Shown: positions 46,607-60,100 of the stretch, piece by piece
Layout: each line of letters begins with the position of its first letter
How positions within the stretch are numbered: the first letter of the stretch is position 1
Source: Ectocarpus siliculosus
Taxonomy: Eukaryota; Sar; Phaeophyceae; Ectocarpales; Ectocarpaceae
Length of the DNA: 64,000 nucleotides
Direction: 5' to 3'
Assembly (NCBI GenBank): GCA_000310025.1
Contig: FN649750.1
Location: forward strand, 4,441,696 to 4,505,695
Position numbers and translations under genes: made by a program
The notes under the pieces: generated by a model
What the model was told of the DNA's origin: nothing
The model's database searches: none
What the model saw: the letters and a program-made list of their open reading frames with translations, nothing else

Positions 46607-47761
46607 CGTTACCAAGCCCTTGGCGGAAAGCGCAGGAAATAGCATGGGGTCGAAGTTTTGCCGGACACAAAATCCGGTCTTCATGGAACCCAACTCAGTT
46701 GGAAAGAACGAACGCCTGCAAGCATGGTGATAGCTTTTTGTGCCAACGAGGGGTAGATGGAACTAACTGGCTGCATGGTTTGGGTTGCCCTGGACGTGGC
46801 ATGATGGCACGAGCCGCGTATTATGCAATCACAGGGGCAGCACTAGCCTAGATGAGAGAGAGAGCCTGTTGTTGAGATGACGAACAAAAGATAACAGCAG
46901 AGCATCTACGATCCACACCTGTCGATCAACACTTCTTCGCACTACCACGATGCGCTCCGCAATGCTTCTAACGCCACGACGCTCCCTTGTGCCTAGAGAG
47001 GTGAATGACATCCTGCCCACGAAGAGAGTTGATCTCCCTTTGCTGCCGCTCCAGCCCATTCTGTCGAAAACGTCTGCTGCCGTGCCATGCAAACTCGTTG
47101 AACTGCGCGATGGTGACCGGTTCATTGACGGCGATGATGACGGTTTTGCAAGTGGTGGCCGGCTCGCTTGCTGCAGAGCTCCGAGCATGTTACCGTAATC
47201 CAACAGCTGGCGGGGTTTCAGTGTCCATCTGGCCAGGAAACAGCACGTCAACGGATTCAGAGGAGGTGTGCCTGCACGATGTTATTGCTACGCCAACGTG
47301 TTGTGGCGAGGAGAGCGGACGCACATGTAATCATCCTATCATATGCGGTGCAGTGCAGCGCAGTGAGCAGCATGTCGCTGTCCGACTCCTGCATTCATGT
47401 GAACTTCTGTAGGAAGAGCAACCAAATCGGCAAGGCGATAGACTGAACACGGCGCGACGCCATTCTCGTGGGGCCTAAGTCTAAGCTCCAGTCTCTTTAC
47501 CGGAAGGACACACTTGTGTTTCGCATTCGAACACCGTCCTCCTTGACTGATCGAGTCTCAAAACGCCGGTCTCGGCCTTCGACGCAACTCTCACGATTTG
47601 ATGTTCACGAGTCGGAAGAAAAAACGCGGTAAACCAAGGGCCATCGCCAAGCTTGGTCCGTTTCGATCCGGTATACATTTAGCGCCGCATCTCACGCAAT
47701 AACAACGATATCAAATTGTGCGGTTCGTTTGCCACAACTGCGTGCTGCATGTTTCCCTCAG
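46607..47761. other. Intergenic or 5' region, no firm gene
   Basis: A plus-strand frame at 46950-47198 (MRSAMLLTPRRS..., DGDRFIDGDDDG) looks protein-like, and could be an upstream exon of the Cys-rich gene that follows, but I cannot find a good donor joining them. Confidence 0.3.
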
Positions 47762-48070
47762 CTGGGTGCGCCCACGGGCCGGACGTAATCAACAAAGCTT
47801 TTCCCGTGCTTCTGCCGCCGGACGATAAACGGGTTCCGGGTCCAGCACTACGGCCGTCTGTTCGACCCTCTCGGAGCCGAGACCCGGAACGGCAATCCCA
47901 TAAGAGCGCACGGCGTCAAGGGTGGCAGAGCCCGGTGCATCTGCAAGAGCTGTCCCGACGACTGCAAGGACCCGTGCGTCAAGTGCATGCGACAAGTCGT
48001 GGAATTGCACGACATGATCGGGGCCGGCAAGAAGAAGCACTTGTACCGCGGCGACTTCGCCTACTGTTAA
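47762..48070 (+). pseudogene. Cys-rich small protein, coding segment with a frame break
   Basis: After an acceptor-like site (tgtttccctcag) one frame reads GPDVINKAFPVLLPPDDKR. At the ggg run near 47831 the coding signal moves to another frame, which reads FRVQHYGRLFDPLGAETRNG and continues to TAA (48068-48070). The second part has six Cys in a tight cluster (CICKSCPDDCKDPCVKC) and ends GDFAYC; four or more could bind a metal. One surplus base in the G run would explain the break; it may be a sequencing error, in which case the gene is intact, or a real mutation. The upstream exon and start are not found; an ATG at 47749 is possible. I do not recognise the family. Confidence 0.45.
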
Positions 48071-48319
48071 GGAATGATGCTGCTAGCACGAAATAAATAG
48101 CATAGGATGTGGGATGCCAGGAGGCATACCCCATCATACAATCAGAATTGTCTGCTCTGCGTGCCCCCAAAGCTGAAAGTTGGATCTGTACCTTCAGCTC
48201 AAACCTTCTTTCAGTCAAAACAAGCAACTTTCCCCTTTTCCCACAACCGTGGAGCAAGAGCGTCAAGCGACCCTTACCTTTTCCTTTCCCAAGGACCAAA
48301 CCACTTGGTATGTAATTAT

Positions 48320-50232
48320 CTAAGGCTGGTACTCCTTCCTGCCATATGAGAAGAGGACGGGTGTCTCCTCGATGCTGTTTGTTCTATTCCGAAAATAACC
48401 GGAGCTGTCTCGACAATCAGGAACGTGTCCGGAAGTTTTAACTCGTGCTCTCTGGGATACAACTCTTGAATCCTGTGTGTCCTTAGTGCCTCCCGAACCA
48501 TTGCGGGAAAACGTGGGAACCATCTGGTTTCCTAGGACGGACGCGATTCATGCCGTGACCTCAGCGAACACCGTCGTGACTCTATTCTACAGCAGTTGGC
48601 ACAACCTACACACACAAGTCATCCGCACGTTCTCGCCTGCACGGCAGCAGCAGCAGCAGCAGCAGCAGCGGAGAGGTGTGCCACTAACAACGCGTGGACC
48701 TGGCAGGTGATATCAGTAGACTAGAGTAGAGGTTCAAAATGCAAAACACTAGGGAAACAGGAGTACATGTGTAAATCTATCTGTGTACCACATATAACAG
48801 CGCCCCCTTTTCGTCGTTTTTTCCGTGTTCGTGCACAACACTTGAGTCATGGCCAAAATACATGTGCATACTGTAGCTACACTTGTGATTTGTCCGGGGG
48901 CAAAATAGCTCCATACTGTACTTGTACGCATAGTTTTGCCTCTGTATGCATATGTAGGTATGCTACTACAACAACATCCCACGAGACAAGAAAACACAGA
49001 CAACAGGTGTACAGTCAGAGTAGCAGTGACAGGCGCTCTTCCACTCACGCGATGGTGGCATTCGTAAGCCTCGCCAAAGATAATGTCCATGCCATTGCCA
49101 AGACCAGGAAAGACCTCCGCAGTCCCATGGACATTGTCGGTCTTTGGAAGGAGAGAGCTATGAAGTGTCCACTGCAGAGTCAAGTTCATGAGGCGGGGGG
49201 TCGCAAACAGGGAACCACAGGTGGGTAGTGAAAAATACCCAGATGTTGTGCCCCCCGCTCCCGCTTCCGGTTCCGGTCTCCCGGTCCATCGTACAATCGT
49301 ACCAGTACATGCTTTCGCTGGTGATGTCTCTCTACCTCTCTCTTATCTCTGCAAAATAGAGTTGAACCCTCCCTTCGTACCACGCAGGAAGTAGACTATG
49401 CACCCACATGACAGAAATATGAAAGAAGAGCCTTGCAGTAGAAACCAAAACCCCGCTCTTGGCGCGGCCGGCCACCGAGGCGCAATATGTGAAAGAACGT
49501 ACAGTGATGGTACTGTATTTATTATGAAGACATGAAAATAGGAGGAGTGGCATGCTCCATGTAGTCTACACCACCATTATTTGCGTATGTACAGCATACA
49601 TATGTAGAAAACCTGCTCAACTGCATTGCGTACTGCTGTGGAGCCTGTGGACGTAAGTTTTTGCCAAAGTGTTACTAGCTGGAGAACACTTTATTATGCG
49701 CGGAAACTCTTTGCCCTACATTCATACACAGACATCGCGCACATGAATGTGACGGTCACAGAATACGTACGTAGACTACCAAGACTAAGTCTACATGTAT
49801 GCAAATGTCCCAAAGAGAGTAACTCTACAGTACATCTTGTGCGCCTTCACAGGCGGCTTCACGCTCAATGCCGGGATATGAAATAAATGTCGTCTGCCCT
49901 CGAAAACTCGACACGGAGGCCGGCACACGGGCCCGCCGCGTCAGACTTCAGGTCGAGGCTGCATTCCGTTTTCTGGGTCGAACGATCGGCCGATTTTTTG
50001 CCCATTTCTTGCCTTTTCGTATCGTCGAATCCAAACGCACACCAGATTTTCTCATTGCTTGCTAAGAATGCAACAGACACACAAGCATACCGCATGCGGA
50101 TCAACCCCAAGGCTTTGTGCGGCCCTCCTGAACTTCCTGACTCCCGAACTCCCTCGTCGTGGTTCATCTCTAGCACGAAGGCCCAACGCCCGCGGCTTTC
50201 ACTATTGCTATACGTCTCCGACGGCAGACTAG
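48320..50232 (-). CDS. Hypothetical protein, four linked exons, partial
   Basis: Exons 50232..50091, 49348..49219, 49171..49049, 48472..48320 (stop at 48322-48320). Three successive junctions are in phase: CG|A, then two phase-0 joints. The acceptors cctag, attttgcag, ctctgcag and cacacag and the donors gtatgc and gtgagt are reasonable; gtggtt after 49219 is weak. Translated features: RGRWAFVLEMNHDEG, then a basic stretch HVLVRLYDGPGDRNRKRERG, then FPGLGNGMDIIFGEAYECHH. The 182 linked residues have no motif I recognise. The 5' end is missing. A plus-strand frame (49046-49228) also looks protein-like, so the strand is not certain. Confidence 0.45.
48645..48670. repeat. CAG triplet repeat
   Basis: About eight CAG units on the plus strand, in an intron of the minus-strand model at 48320-50232. 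Confidence 0.9.
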
Positions 50233-50871
50233 CTAGGAGTGGGGGGTACCACAGTAGTGGTGATTTTGTTGCGTAGTATGAGCGATCGCTGGTGTTTAGT
50301 TTGTCGGAACGCTTCTGATGTTGCGACCAAATTGAGCTGTGTTTCTCATGGCACAAGTTCACGTACAGCTGATTTTCCGCTTCTTCTATTCTTCATAAAA
50401 AACCGTAGCCGCAGTTCGGTTTGTTAAACTACAACCTGATGGTGTCTTGGGCGTTACTTGTAACCTCAAGCGCAACTGCACACACACCCATAGGAATGGA
50501 TTGTGTGACAAAACTGTGACGTCCCGATCGTTCTCGCGACAAACGCGATAACAAGGGGCGACAAATTCTGGTGGTCTTCCTCCTGCGTGATCCCGGTGAT
50601 TCGTTCGAATACGCCTAGAGGGTGGAAAACTGGAGTCCAGAGTTGGACGAGGTGACAACACACACACAAAGATTGGTCAGATCTCCCCTGCGGTCCTCCT
50701 GTCCACGAGGACCCCAGACTATAAACGAAAGTAGGATTCCTTCATTTGTCTCGCTGCAAGCGCATGGTTTGACGTATCTTCGTTGGTTGGTGTACTCGCG
50801 CGGCCTATGCGCGCAACTCAAGGCAGCATATCCACCGGCCCTATGGACTTGTATTCCGGTCACTCTGATTA

Positions 50872-53800
50872 CTACGTGGCTTCCGGGCGCCAAGGCCTAG
50901 TCCCTGCAGGAGGTCTGAATCGTTTCTTTCTTCGAGAATTTCTGTCTCCCTCTGCCCTCCCGTGAGGCCCTGCGCGCGCCCCTTTTGTGGCAATTCCCGG
51001 TGTACCGTTCCGTCGAACGTTCTCCATCTCTGGCAGCGGCTGGCGGTGCGGCCGGCCAAACCTGAAAATATGTAGTGTCGAATGGGTGCCAATCAAGCGG
51101 CAGTATGACATGACTGAGCTGTGGGCATCCTTCTCTTTCACTCGGAGACACGGGCGAGCATATGACCCACGTCGGCGTGATCTTGTACCTTTTCCGAGTG
51201 TTGCATAGGGGGCTGGCGTAATGGGGGTCATAGAATTAACGCATGATTGCTGTCTAGTCTTCGAAAGAACTACGTGCGACGCCTTCGAAAGGGGAAATGG
51301 TCGTGAGTCCCTCACCCTCTGCTTTCGGCTGCAATCTACCACATAGGCATCCGGGTTGCCCCGTATTATCATGAATCTACAGTGGGAGGGTGATACTCCT
51401 ATAAGTACATATTGTGAGCATGCATGCTGACGCCGATCTGATCATTTGTTCAACGCGTGTACTCTACCGTGCGTTTGACTCTCCGAATAGCATGCGCTAT
51501 TCAGCGATGATTGGCCGCGTCTTTGTGACAGTCTTACACCTCGCACCGTCTGTGCCTGTTTTGCAACGACGCCAAAAAGTATTGGTGAGCTATTAACGGT
51601 CTCTCCTCTCGCGACACTTTGACCGTATACCCCTGCAACACTCACGACCCCCCCTTTCCGAACTGTCGTTTCCTCCCCACCTGAGACAGTGTTGGTGGTG
51701 GAAGTAAAGGAACGACTCCTGCTTCTCCAGGCACTCGCGGGTTATGCAGACCTTGCACACTTTATTGGAGCATTCCATGCACCCAATGGTGGCCGTGAGA
51801 TGTCCGCACACTACGCACTGTTGGGGGTCTTCCGGCGTGGGGTAGTGTGCGTCTCTCTTCTCTTTCGCTTGCTTCACCTCTGCGGGGATTTGTTATGTTT
51901 TCATCAGCAGGGATTTAAGAGCCACACACGTCTACCAAGGACATCGCACGAATTTCAGACCTGTTTTGGGAAAACTTCCTCATGCTGTCCGTAGGCTCCA
52001 TCATCCAATAGCCTAGAGTGATCGAGACAGAGCATTGATCACAAAAGCATATGTCGATACTATTGTCGGGGTCGTTTCGTATGGCGACGAAAAATACTTC
52101 AATATGACGACGGCGACAGGCAGCGTGCGCCAAGAAAAAGAAGGTGATCCTGCGACCTTACCAACCCGGCAGTTGGTTCAACACGTGCGAGCTATCAATA
52201 ATGGTACGGCATTGAAGCGGGTTCAAACCAGAAGTCCTGTTACGTGCTTACGCTGACGTACGGCATCAATCGCAGGAGTTATGAACAGGCGCATGGCAAG
52301 ATTTATCCGTCGCCTTACCGGGGAAGCGCGTCTCCTCATAGGCTTGCAGGGAGATGGTGCCGGCCAGGTAGAGCTCTTCTGGGGTAGGTTCTTGCGAAGC
52401 GTGCTTCTCAAGTAGGTACCTGGCAATAGTGAACCAAGAATCACGAGTCGTTTCTGGCTCACGGAATGCGTAAGGCATCGCGCTTCCGACGACTGGCAGG
52501 AATCCAGCGTGTCTGAGCCTCTACCTTGCTGTGTAGGTCGGGATATATACCTCTAGCTCCTCGGAACAAGTTGCTTTGAATACCTCCCTACTATAAAGTA
52601 CTTTTCCTATGCTTTAATCACGCCACCTACCCCAGTCGGAACAGGAGTAACACGTACACGACGTACGCGCATGCGTGCGTAGCTCCAACTTCGGGACCTT
52701 CCGGCCAATCCATGTTCCTTTCGGAGAGATCCAAAACCCTTTGCAAACACTCTGGCTCGTTTTCGGAATGACATTCCTGGGCTCACCCGTGATGTTGCCG
52801 CTCCTCGTTGGGCATGATGCCGTAGACGGCTCGTTTCAGTGCTCCACTTGCGAGAGTCATCATCTCATCCAGGATTCCTAATGACAACTTTGTTCCGGAT
52901 TGGCGAGAAACAGGGCCGGATCACCGTCGTCAGCTGGGGCAGGACAATGTACATAGGACAGGAACCACTCGTGGCGTCGAACAGGGACCGGCTTCAAATC
53001 GTTCCGTACGGAACTCGCCGTGGAAGGGCATAAATCCATTTTGTCGACAGTTATTCAGCAAGGGAGACCCCTCGGTGGCCATGAGCAACGTCTTCATTAT
53101 TGGCCTTACCTCCTCGGCAATGGTAAAGAAATCCTTTCCGTATAATTTCCTTCTCTCTTGGGGGGCGGATCAGTTCAATATACTGTAAATGTTGTTCCAC
53201 TTCGTTCCTCACAGCCAGAGAAAAATGATTAGACGGCGGCCAAGGGAATGTATAGCGTCCACCGTACATGATACGAGAAGGACCTGTCGAAGCACCTAGT
53301 TTGTCAACCAGTACGTTTACCCCCGCCTAAACACCCCCACTTCTACCCATTTACCGAAGCCTCAAGGGATGCGTTCTACACAACAAGTTCTTGTGACGAA
53401 CGGTTATTGGTGTACCTGACCTTCCCTGCGGTGTACTTGTTCGTTAGGTATCTCGTGATGGCCGACCTTCCTTTCAGAGCAGTAACGGTTATCCCAGGAT
53501 TGGGCGGCGCTGTCGTCCACACAGGACCCCGGCAGTAGAGGACGAAGACAGGTCCGAACTGACTATATTCTTCCTGCGGTCGATTTAACAGTGCGGATCC
53601 CCGAAAAAGGCGGCGGTGGGGCAGCTGACAATGACCGCCTTTTATGGGGCAGCCGCCGCATTCAATGTGTAGGACAACGTCATTATTCCGCCTATTCCAG
53701 CCAATTTCACCCGATCAGCGTCGGGCGACCATCCTTTTCTGACCGGTTTATTCGGGGACCCCCACAGCAATCGAAACATTGGAAGAGGGGTATTCCTGGC

Positions 53801-54905
53801 GCACGCAACAAATTAACTCCTCGATCCCGACATCCATCGGGCCTTCATCGACATAGGTAGCGGACCGAAACCTTGCCCATTTGAGTCCATGAAGAACCAC
53901 AAGGAGAGGAGTTTCAGCGGAAGTGCTGTTGTAGCTAACATTGCTCGTAGGGTGCCACACCACCCAGAGGTGATGCCTCTCCTTTCATACCCCCCCCCAT
54001 GCGTTCATTCTATCCAATGGTGCACCACCCTGCAAGTGGACTACACATGTACATTGCCTGTTTCAGTGCCGCAAACTTCTTGAATGCTGCCAAGGTTTGC
54101 GCCCGTTGCGAGAGCTCGATGTTGATGGGGTACTGCTCGGAAGAGAGCTTGTACTGGAGGTAGAAGTTCTCTGCTTCTACCAATGGGTTCTTGAACTTGC
54201 TCTGAGAGTGTTGCGGCGACCGGAATCCAGAAGAACAAGGGGACGAGCTCAGCATACTATACAACGGCCACCTCCAAGAGCAGATTACATGCACCCAAGG
54301 TTCAACGACCTTGCGACATGAATTGTGAAATAATGCTGGCGTAATCGATCGTTTTCACGGCCCCGTGTTTTTGTTACAATCCTTGTACCGTTGGTAGAAA
54401 TTGTTCCGTCTTCATCAAGAAAGGTCCTTGGCCGACAGTGTCGATCGTTAGTGAATGTCCGAATACAACAACACCGTCAGGTGTTGCGGATTCGGTAGGA
54501 TTGACGGTGCGGCTTACTAGATATGGAGGGGTATTGAGCCTTGGGGACTCAAAACCTACAGTAGCTCCGGTACGTCGTTTTGTCGCAGTTCGTCCGTGCT
54601 GGCATACACTAGCCTTAGACATGTCCCGAAACGTTGTCAATTTCCGCGTAGTATACACGTTTCTCTTTGCGGCTACACGTACGTACGACTAGTGTGTTGT
54701 TGCACACGGCAACGACGCAAGGCGCACACCTTGATTCTCTCGTACACCAGCAATCCGTCTTCTTGCAGCTCATCCAAGAAGATGTTTTCGATGTGTAGGT
54801 TGACATCATTCCCCTTGTTGTCCTCCTTAGAAAGCCACACGTCCCAATCTTGCAGGATATGTCTTGTTCGTGGGGCGAGGCATAACATCGGTGGTGGGTG
54901 ACAGA
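50872..54905 (-). CDS. Hypothetical protein with Cys/His-rich zinc-binding segment, seven exons
   Basis: Exons 54905 (or a start ATG at 54888)..54730, 54201..54053, 53207..53110, 52877..52787, 52419..52319, 51879..51681, 51061..50872 (stop). All six joints keep frame with mixed phases (0, 2, 1, 2, 1, 2), which is strong support. From the ATG the product is 328 aa. The N-terminal two-thirds is charged and helical (ILQDWDVWLSKED; ENFYLQYKLSSEQYP; AAFKKFAALKQAMNEVEQ; IRPPREKEIIRKGF; EKHASQEPTPEELYLAG). Then comes CVVCGHLTATIGCMECSNKV followed by CKVCITREC and HHQHC: CxxC, CxxC, CxxC and HxxHxC spacing typical of a zinc-binding module. The tail is basic (SRRKKRFR). Further 5' exons cannot be excluded. 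I do not recognise the family. Confidence 0.78.
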
Positions 54906-57194
54906 CTGTAGCGTAGTGTCAATGCATCCGAACCGTCCGAAGCGTGCGCTCTTTAACATTCATTTCGTTGCAGTCTACGAACTGCGCAAGGGGGCACGCC
55001 TGCTGTGCTATTTCACAAGCAGCGTCTACTGCAGTGTCGCACATGCCGCTGGACGAGGAGATGCCTACTGTAGCTGGCTCCGCAAGTGTGACCTACTTCC
55101 ACATGGGAATGTAATCGATAAGTTTACCAAAACCCAGTTGGAGTCACGAAATTGTCGGTATGCATAGAAGAGTAGACTCCTCTAGACGATTTATGCATAC
55201 AGCAGTCGGCTAAATACAGCTGCCAGATGAGCGCTGGTGCATGCTGCATGTGTCGAAGCACCAGCAGAACACCCTGACGACCGAGCATGGCAAAAGAACG
55301 AGGGGACGCACCCAACCAACTTATACGGAGCATTCCATGAGCAGCACCATCAAGTTTGTCATGGTTGCGGCCTAGAATTAGTCAATCAAGCTGTGCACCG
55401 ACCATGTACTGGAATGAAATGGGGAGAGAGTAGGACCGTCAGTCACCTGTACTCGACCTTCTTCGTCTTGTTGAGATTCGCGAGCCTCCGGTTGTTCCTA
55501 ACCATGTTGATGTACCGCAACGGCCAATCACCCCACCAACTTGGCAATGGGCAATCAAGCAAGCTCGCATCCACTGCTCACTCGTGGCTGTCAGTTCAAA
55601 TAAACCGACGGTGGAACTGAAACTGTAAAGTTCGGTTCGCTTGAACCGCCACCACCGCTACGAAAAATTCACAGTCCCGCGGCGCGCGCAATCCGGCATC
55701 TGGGCACGAAGTTTCATTCAGATGTACGCATGCGTGTTCAAACGTCTGTCGCCCTGCGTGTGGTGTGGATAGATACGTCGTGCGGGGAATTCTTGTTTTG
55801 GTGAAGTATAGTCAAGATATATCTATTGTACATGTATTCGATGGTGCTGAAGAATCAACATCAACCGCAGGAACTTCTTTCTTCCCGTGCGACCTCGTCT
55901 GAGATCTGGACGAATACGAACTGTTGTTGTACAGGGGGAAAGCCGTCGGGCGGCCAGAAACTGTGCGCCACGACAATTGACGGGAGGAGTAGAAAGCACA
56001 GAGAGAGCTGCTTTGGGCGCCCATCGCAGCCCATCAAGCAAGCTCTGGCGAGCGCTGTCCGCTGCTTGAAAAAAACATGAACAACATGCCCAATGAATTA
56101 GTGTATGGAGGAATTCACCTTTGGTGTCCGTACAATTACATTAGGGCCTGGAGGCTGGGGGCGAATAGATCGGAAGGGTGGACAAAAGTATGTCAGGTAT
56201 CTGGTGGTGCTTGTCGAGCCGGTTTGTCAACTCAAATACTGCTGGACCGAACAGCTCTAACCAACCACGAGCGAACACAAACAACTGTCGATTTTTTCGA
56301 TTGAAAGACTACGTATGTAGAACAACCGGTTAAGAGGTTTCCGATAACAGGAATCTTAATTTCGTCGGAATCATGGTATAATCACGCCAGTCGCCTTTAG
56401 CCTCATGATTTTGCACCACAGTAGTGTGACGGGATTACACGCGTGGCGATTCGCTGTGAAATAATTCACTTGTATATTTTATCTCTTGGAATCGGAACAG
56501 CAATGCTGCCTTGTTCTCGAAGGTCGCTGAGCACCAAGGGTTAAGACATGCCCCCTCTAAAAGGAGCTAGCTGCAAACGCCCTGTCCGCTTTATCCTTCA
56601 ATCGGGAGTTACATCTCCAGCACTTCTCTCAGGGAATTATCCCGCACTACCGTTCATACGTCCTACATTCAATTCCCGTAACAACAGGGCAATACTGAAC
56701 ATACCATGATACCATTGTTCGTGAGAACGCTGTGTAGCCTTCCCAATAGCCAAACAGCCTACAGCAAAGAGGAAACGCTTCTTCCAGTTCGTTCAACCGT
56801 ACACTCTCTTGAACAGCGCGTAAACACCGTCACCCCTACCATCCGGTTCGGGTGTTCGACTGTGAGTCACACTGAAATGAAGCAATCTTGTGTCGACAAC
56901 AATGCAAAAATACAGCCACTAATCCCCGAGCAAAGCAGACTCAATCGGGCACGAACAAATAATAGGGGCGAGATGTACGCAGGCGTCCCCGACCCAATCC
57001 GATAAAAAATATCTAGAGCAGCTAAGGCATGCCTACTGTGCCACGCCAAACGTTGACACAACAAAACGCTTCGCCTGACGCCAAGCGAGGGATTGTCTCC
57101 CTCTTCTTGTTGCAACTTCTACCGCGCCGTGCTGACCCATTCCACAATGTACAAGGCCCAATATCTACACCCCAAACCACGGCCAGCGGTCCCA
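54906..57194. other. Intergenic or unresolved 5' region
   Basis: No exon with good splice sites on both sides. Frames at 55237-55620 (plus) and 55823-56041 (minus) are open but lack support. Confidence 0.4.
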
Positions 57195-60100
57195 TCAGCC
57201 CGATCCAACGAGGGTAGCATCCGTACCCCTCAACAAGTCGACAAACCACGGGGCCCCGCGAACCTCTTCCAAATCTACGTCGTTGCCGGCCTCCCGCAGC
57301 GACCGTCTTGCCGCTTCTCTCTTGCCAGACGAGCCGTTCGCAGCTAGCGTGAGCCGTCGGCAGTACTCGCTCAAGGCGCGAAAGCAAGAACCAGGGTCCC
57401 CGGCGAGGGCGAACGCGCAGGCCGCGTTGTACGGAGAGTTGGCATCCGAGACGTCGAAAGAACACGCCTCGGCCAGGAGTCTTCCCGCTTCCTGGCGAAC
57501 GTGGTTCCAAGGAGAGAAACGATTCCGACATCGATTTAGGAACTGCCCACGCAATAAATTTTGTGTACTTGAGACACCAGCAACGTAGCCGGTTCTGTAC
57601 CTTATCCATCCGGTGTGTTTCCACACTTGAAAGTACCTGCGTACCCTCTGCCTGGTGTCTCGTCGTAGTACAGGACCAGCAGCACTACAGCACCTTACCA
57701 TCAATATCAATGCCTGGCAATGAAGCGAACAAGGACAACACCAAAAGACTGCCCAAAAAAAGTTTCATCAGGTTGTCCTCAACAAGCACCACTCTGTTAG
57801 TAGCACCAGTGGGAGCCCACCTGCAGCCGTGTGATCGCAGACATTCGCATTCCCTCGACATGCGGTGCGGCAGGCCCGGGGGCCGAACCGTATCCGTACG
57901 GACTCTGCCCTACCGAGCCCACGGCCACCTCCTGATACAGCGCCATCGACCGCCTTGCTTCGACAGAGAGGTGGTACACGGTTTCAGGTCATCGCACAGA
58001 ACGAATAAACAATGTAGGCCAGGGGCGGGCGACGCAGCATCAGGTAATTGCGGATGTTGCGCCGTCGCCAGGGTCAAGCACCACGGCAGAAACCGTGGAG
58101 AGGCGGAGAAAAACAGAATTGCGGTGTTTCCTCTGTGAACCCAAGCTGGTGCGTCATCCAAGATCTGAAAGATGTAGACTGAAGCACACACGCATGATGC
58201 ATTTTCATTGGTCGCTGAGCGCGGCGGACGACATAATAGAGGGAGGCACATAAATACACTATCTCGTTGCTCATATCTAGCTGTTGGTGGGGGTTAAAAC
58301 GACGACAATCCACGCATGGGGAATCCTCCAAAGTGGTCTCCCCGCCCCTCCGAGTCCTCCGTCGTCGAAATATATGTTCAACTTCACCTCATCGCTGTCC
58401 TACCTGCCGTACTCCAACAACCCTTCCCCTGCGGCCGTCAGCACGCCTGCATCCTGAGGAAACCCTGTCGCGGCCCTCGCGAACCACGCCACTGACTCTT
58501 CCCTCCGAGCTCCTTCTTCTTCCACGCTGGCTCCCGACAACATCGATGTCCTCGCTCGCAATCTCGTTTTCGCCGGCGGCGTTTTTTTTGGGCGAACAGC
58601 AGCAGGCAACAAGGATCGCCTCAACTCACTCCCAGCAAAAACAAGATAGTGAACTGCCCCCACCAACATGCTCTCCTGTTGACGAGGGTACGACAGCCTT
58701 TGCAACATAATACTGTATTACAAGGTTCTCCTGCGGGAGGTAGGTGATTTGCGTCCCGGGGGCGACGCAAGAGGACATGGCCAATCAATGCCATCGCGGT
58801 CGCATTGTTGGTCGTCATAACGTTCGGTAGTGCCGGCTTGCGTGCAACCTGCATACTAATAGTTTGCGTGGAAATTGCATCACGCATATGTGCTTGTATG
58901 TGCGGGGTACTTTGTTTTCTCCCGCCGTGACTTTCCCTTGCGAGCGAGTGAGTGGTTTTGGCTATTATAGCGGTTTGCTGCAGGTCCTACTACTGCTGTA
59001 ATCCGCTGCGTTTCATCACTTTCTCTTCTTGTGTGATCGATCGTGTTTCCCATGGTCTGTGGAACTTTTTCACGCATACATAACAACAACGGATCAAAGA
59101 GACGCTCAACGTGCCCAAAACAGTCACAGATAGATAGATGTAGACTGGTACCGTACCAAACTTCTTATTTGTACAAATTTACCGCTGCCAGGATTGTGCG
59201 AGAGGACTTCTGTGTCGCGTGGTGTGTTCCAATGAGCATCAAGAGCCTTGACCCCCGCTGTGGGTATGCATGCGCCAGTTGCCGTGTGGTGGCTGTGTGC
59301 ACAACAATCACAGCAGGAGGTGTGTGGGCGCGTGGGCGCGTGGCGCGTGGGGCGGGGTAAAAAAAAGTTCTATTTTCAGTTTTTGTGCCGTTCGAGGAGG
59401 CTTTCATGGTTCGGATTCCCAACCCCTGAAAAAAGAGCCAGTCCCAGGGACTTTAGGCGGCCCTAACGCGCACCACCGGTGTCTCGCGAACCCCACACGT
59501 CACGGGTGATGTACCGATGGGTCCTCTGCGTGCGATGCAGAAGAAAGTGCGAGAAAAACTGCTGTCCCAGCGGAGAAAAACGACTGCGAAGAGTAAAAAA
59601 GTCGAAACCCTACATATGCACACGCTATTCGATCGGTATCACAGCCAGGAAATACCTCCTCGGGTCAAAGCTTAACCTTTGACATACCGAAGCGAGCCAT
59701 GGCAAGCCATGTGGGAGCAATTCTGCTCCCTTCGTTGAAAAAGAAAAACAAGTGCGAGGTAAACCCCACCTGCGATGTTTGCAAATATCGAAATGTAGAG
59801 GTCAGAATGGAACCCCGACACCAGCCTTTTAGCTGAGGCAATCGGAACAAGCCGCCCTTCACACGCGGCACGGTTTCTCGCGTTGTTCTGGTACCTGCAT
59901 AGATCTGCCTTCGCTAACATGCCGTCCATGCTGCTGTCATCCAGGGCCAGGAGTGCTTGCACTGCTTCCTCTCCCGCAGCGAGGATTTCCTCCGCCGGAA
60001 AACCCACGTCTGTCTCAAGCAGCATCATGAGGAGCGCGAAGGTTAGGCAATCACTTTTTATCATTGTCCACCAGACTCTCGTCTCCTTTCCATGAGCAAG

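Noticed and set aside
49046-49228. Plus-strand frame MVAFVSLAKDNVHAIAK...
   Set aside because: The minus strand has paired splice sites and three consecutive in-phase joints over the same bases; kept only as a doubt on that model.
50900-51061. RWRTFDG in an alternative frame of the last exon at 51 kb, recalling a word in IQUB-type proteins
   Set aside because: The splice phase from the preceding exon selects another frame that ends at a stop; the match is short and probably chance.
53748-53880. Minus-strand exon-like frame (VDEGPMDVGIEEL)
   Set aside because: The exons on both sides already join in frame without it and no good donor was seen.
58100-58190. Minus-strand candidate exon after gtctacatctttcag
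   Set aside because: Good acceptor but no donor, and the TPR exons on either side (58404 and 57953) join in frame directly.
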